Part shown: positions 62,234 through 64,000 of the stretch, one piece after another
How the letters are laid out: each line of letters starts with the position of its first letter
Position numbering within the stretch: position 1 is the stretch's first letter
Assembly (NCBI GenBank): GCA_022376925.1
Contig: JAIOJX010000032.1
Coordinates: 102,168,794-102,232,793, forward strand
DNA from: Tragulus kanchil
Taxonomy: Eukaryota > Chordata > Mammalia > Artiodactyla > Tragulidae
Reading direction: 5' to 3'
Length of the DNA: 64,000 nucleotides
The notes under the pieces: generated by a model
What the model saw: the letters and a program-made list of their open reading frames with translations, nothing else
Told to the model about the DNA's origin: nothing
The model's database searches: none
Position numbers and translations under genes: made by a program

Positions 62234-63064
62234 AAAAAAATAAACCAGTGGTTAACAGTGAGAAGAGAAAAGAAGGGGAAAGCTAGATGGGGTCAGACAT
62301 TAAGCAATATAAAGTACACTGTATAAAATTAGCTACAAAAATGTATTGTGCAGCTTAGGAAATATAGTCAACATTTTACAGTAACTATACAATCTTTAAA
62401 ACTTGTGAATCACTATGTTGTACACCTGAAACTTATATTGTAAATAAACTATGTCATTTTAAAACATAAAAACTTTAATACAGAAAAATTAAGCTGTATG
62501 TATGTGTCCTAAGTCACCTTTATCATACAGTGAAACACCACCTCACACTTGTCACAATGGCTATCATCAAAAAAGACCTCAAATAACAAATGTTGACAAA
62601 GATGTGGAGGAAATGAAACCTTGCTACATTGCTGGTAGGGATGCAAACTGGTGCAGCTACCATGGAAAATAATATGGAGATGTCTCAAAAGACTAAAAAT
62701 GGAACTACCATATTATCCAATAATTCCACTCTTGGCTACATGCCTGAAGGAAAAAAAAAGGCTAGTTTGAAAAAATAAATGCGTCACAATTTTGATAGCA
62801 GCAATATTTATAATAGCCAAGGCATGGAAGCTACCTAAGTGTCCATCAACAGACAAAGGAATAAAGAATATGTGATATACATTCACATTTATCCATAAAA
62901 AATTTGCCATTTGCAGCAACATGGAGGGACTTGGAGAGTATATTATGCTTAGTGAAATAAGTCATAGAAATAAAAATACAATGTCATCACTTATATGTAG
63001 AAGATAAAAAATAACCTAGAGAATACAACCAAATAGACTTCACATATATAAAAAAATAAACCAG

Positions 63065-63397
63065 GGCTTCCCCTAGTGGTCCAGTGGGTAAGGACACCGC
63101 CTTGCAGTGCAGGGGGCGCCGGTTCCATCCCTGGCTTGGGAAGATCCCACGTGCCACGGAGCAGCTAGACTAATGTGTCCAATTACCGAGCCGGAGCTCT
63201 GGAGCGCATGCGCCCAGATCCGGAGCTCTGCAACGACAGACACCACCGCGATGGGAGGCCCACACGAGCCAAAGAACAAAGACGGATGAAAATAGAGAAA
63301 TGAAAGACCAATAGAAGTGGCCCGCCTGCTCCCCTCCCTCCCCAACCCGACCTCCGCCCAAAATAAACTTTAAAAAATAATAATAAAAATAAAAAAT
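63065..63397 (+). mobile_element. CHR-type SINE, D22 copy
   Basis: Duplicate of 61901-62233 with the same target-site duplication. The two look identical by eye. Confidence 0.9.
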
Positions 63398-63689
63398 AAA
63401 AAAATAAACCAGTGGTTAACAGTGAGAAGAGAAAAGAAGGGGAAAGCTAGATGGGGTCAGACATTAAGCAATATAAAGTACACTGTATAAAATTAGCTAC
63501 AAAAATGTATTGTGCAGCTTAGGAAATATAGTCAACATTTTACAGTAACTATACAATCTTTAAAACTTGTGAATCACTATGTTGTACACCTGAAACTTAT
63601 ATTGTAAATAAACTATGTCATTTTTAAAACATAAAAACTTTAATACAGAAAAATTAAGCTGTATGTATGTGTCCTAAGTCACCTTTATC

Positions 63690-63890
63690 ATATCTGACTC
63701 TGTGACCCCATGTGCTGTAGCCTGCTGGGTTCCTCTGTTGATGGGGTGATTCTCCAGGCAAGAATACTGGAGTGGGTTGCCATTTCCTACATCAGGGAAT
63801 CTTCGTGCCCCAAGGATGGAACCTGCCCCTCTATGTCTCCTGCATTGGCAGGTGAGTTATTTACCACTAGAGCCACCTGGGAAGCCCAAT
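63690..63890 (-). mobile_element. Bov-tA SINE
   Basis: Antisense Bov-A part (ATACTGGAGTGGGTTGCCAT) followed by the tRNA-like part (CTCCTGCATTGGCAGGTGAG) to CACCTGGGAAGCCCAA. Its left edge coincides with the end of D22. The plus frame here is SINE-derived. Confidence 0.92.
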
Positions 63891-64000
63891 TAAGCTACAG
63901 CTACTGGGATTTGGGAGTGGACAGAATAGAGAAGCAGGGTCAAAGGGGGAGAATGTGGTTAGAAATAGACTATAGGAACTCTTAGTGTTCAAGTGATTAA
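63891..64000. other. Unclassified end of window
   Basis: No feature recognised in this short terminal stretch. Confidence 0.5.

Larger units (their letters stand above)
58640..62480 (+). mobile_element. Second L1, ORF2 to 3' end, plus strand
   Basis: Starts in the endonuclease/RT spacer with GATTAAATGCTTCAATCAAA and CAGAGTGGCTGAAAGAATAC, continues through ORF2 text and ends near ATTGTAAATAAACTATGTC. It contains AT microsatellites and a CHR SINE. D21 and D22 duplicate 59531-60570 and 61362-62525. Confidence 0.83.
61362..63690. repeat. Tandem duplication D22, period 1164, clean junction
   Basis: 61362-62525 recurs at 62526-63690 with no filler and a few bases of junction microhomology. It contains an L1 tail with a CHR SINE, and here the two SINE copies look identical. 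It is chained to D21, so 61362-61613 appears three times. Confidence 0.95.

Noticed and set aside
2104..63690. CRISPR-like or satellite-like array of direct repeats
   Set aside because: Each repeat pair has a different sequence, there is no common repeat or spacer unit, and the DNA is mammalian.
2104..63690. A real biological serial-duplication mechanism as the primary explanation
   Set aside because: Constant length, chained overlaps, degraded junction edges and divergence limited to multi-copy sequence all fit an assembly fault better. It remains open for the clean junctions until reads are checked.

Overview
This is non-coding, repeat-rich nuclear DNA from a ruminant artiodactyl. The evidence is a combination of lineage markers: BovB (RTE) retrotransposon sequence, tRNA-Glu-derived Bov-tA SINEs, CHR-type tRNA SINEs, several generations of L1, and ruminant-like endogenous retrovirus (ERV) LTRs and internal remnants. 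I found no intact cellular protein-coding gene, no rRNA and no functional tRNA gene. Every open frame over 60 codons that I could explain belongs to a decayed transposon or ERV, or is created by a duplication junction. The CHR-type SINEs have crisp target-site duplications, so the lineage may have had recent CHR SINE activity. A non-cattle ruminant is possible, but I cannot fix the species.

The dominant feature of the window is not an element. It is a series of 22 direct tandem duplications. In each, a different stretch of about 1.04-1.17 kb appears twice in a row at near-complete identity. Second copies begin at about 3210, 6100, 8265, 10447, 13824, 16985, 18899, 24762, 26874, 29621, 34765, 38985, 41149, 43208, 45115, 47521, 50806, 52672, 55679, 57485, 60571 and 62526. 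Breakpoints ignore repeat boundaries. Several duplications chain, so that the second copy of one overlaps the first copy of the next and leaves short triplicated stretches. Many junctions carry 8-60 bp of noisy or unmatched bases. My reading is that consecutive consensus tiles with about 1.1 kb of overlap were not merged during assembly. Collapsing one copy of each removes about 24.7 kb and leaves roughly 39.3 kb of real sequence. Coordinates below are as given, and each artefactual copy is named with its twin.

Layout. 1-2540 and 12065-14900 hold an old diverged direct repeat, split by a 5'-truncated minus-strand L1 (2541-12064). That L1 is itself split by two tandem minus-strand LTRs (5051-9949), and one LTR carries a CHR SINE. 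15900-18330 is BovB. 18330-23660 is a minus-strand gammaretrovirus-like (class I) ERV with recognisable gag, RNase H/integrase and env remnants. 23880-27960 holds a CHR SINE and LTR material. 28340-30750 and 33960-35930 hold two related solo LTRs. 30750-33596 is the longest repeat-poor stretch and may include a conserved non-coding element. 37640-38060 holds an LTR with a short minisatellite. 38830-46260 mixes L1 3' ends with Bov-tA SINEs. 46390-48660 is an L1 3' end with an AT microsatellite. 49071-49370 is a CHR SINE. 50638-53130 is BovB. 52000-62480 is plus-strand L1 with another CHR SINE, followed by a final Bov-tA at 63690-63890.
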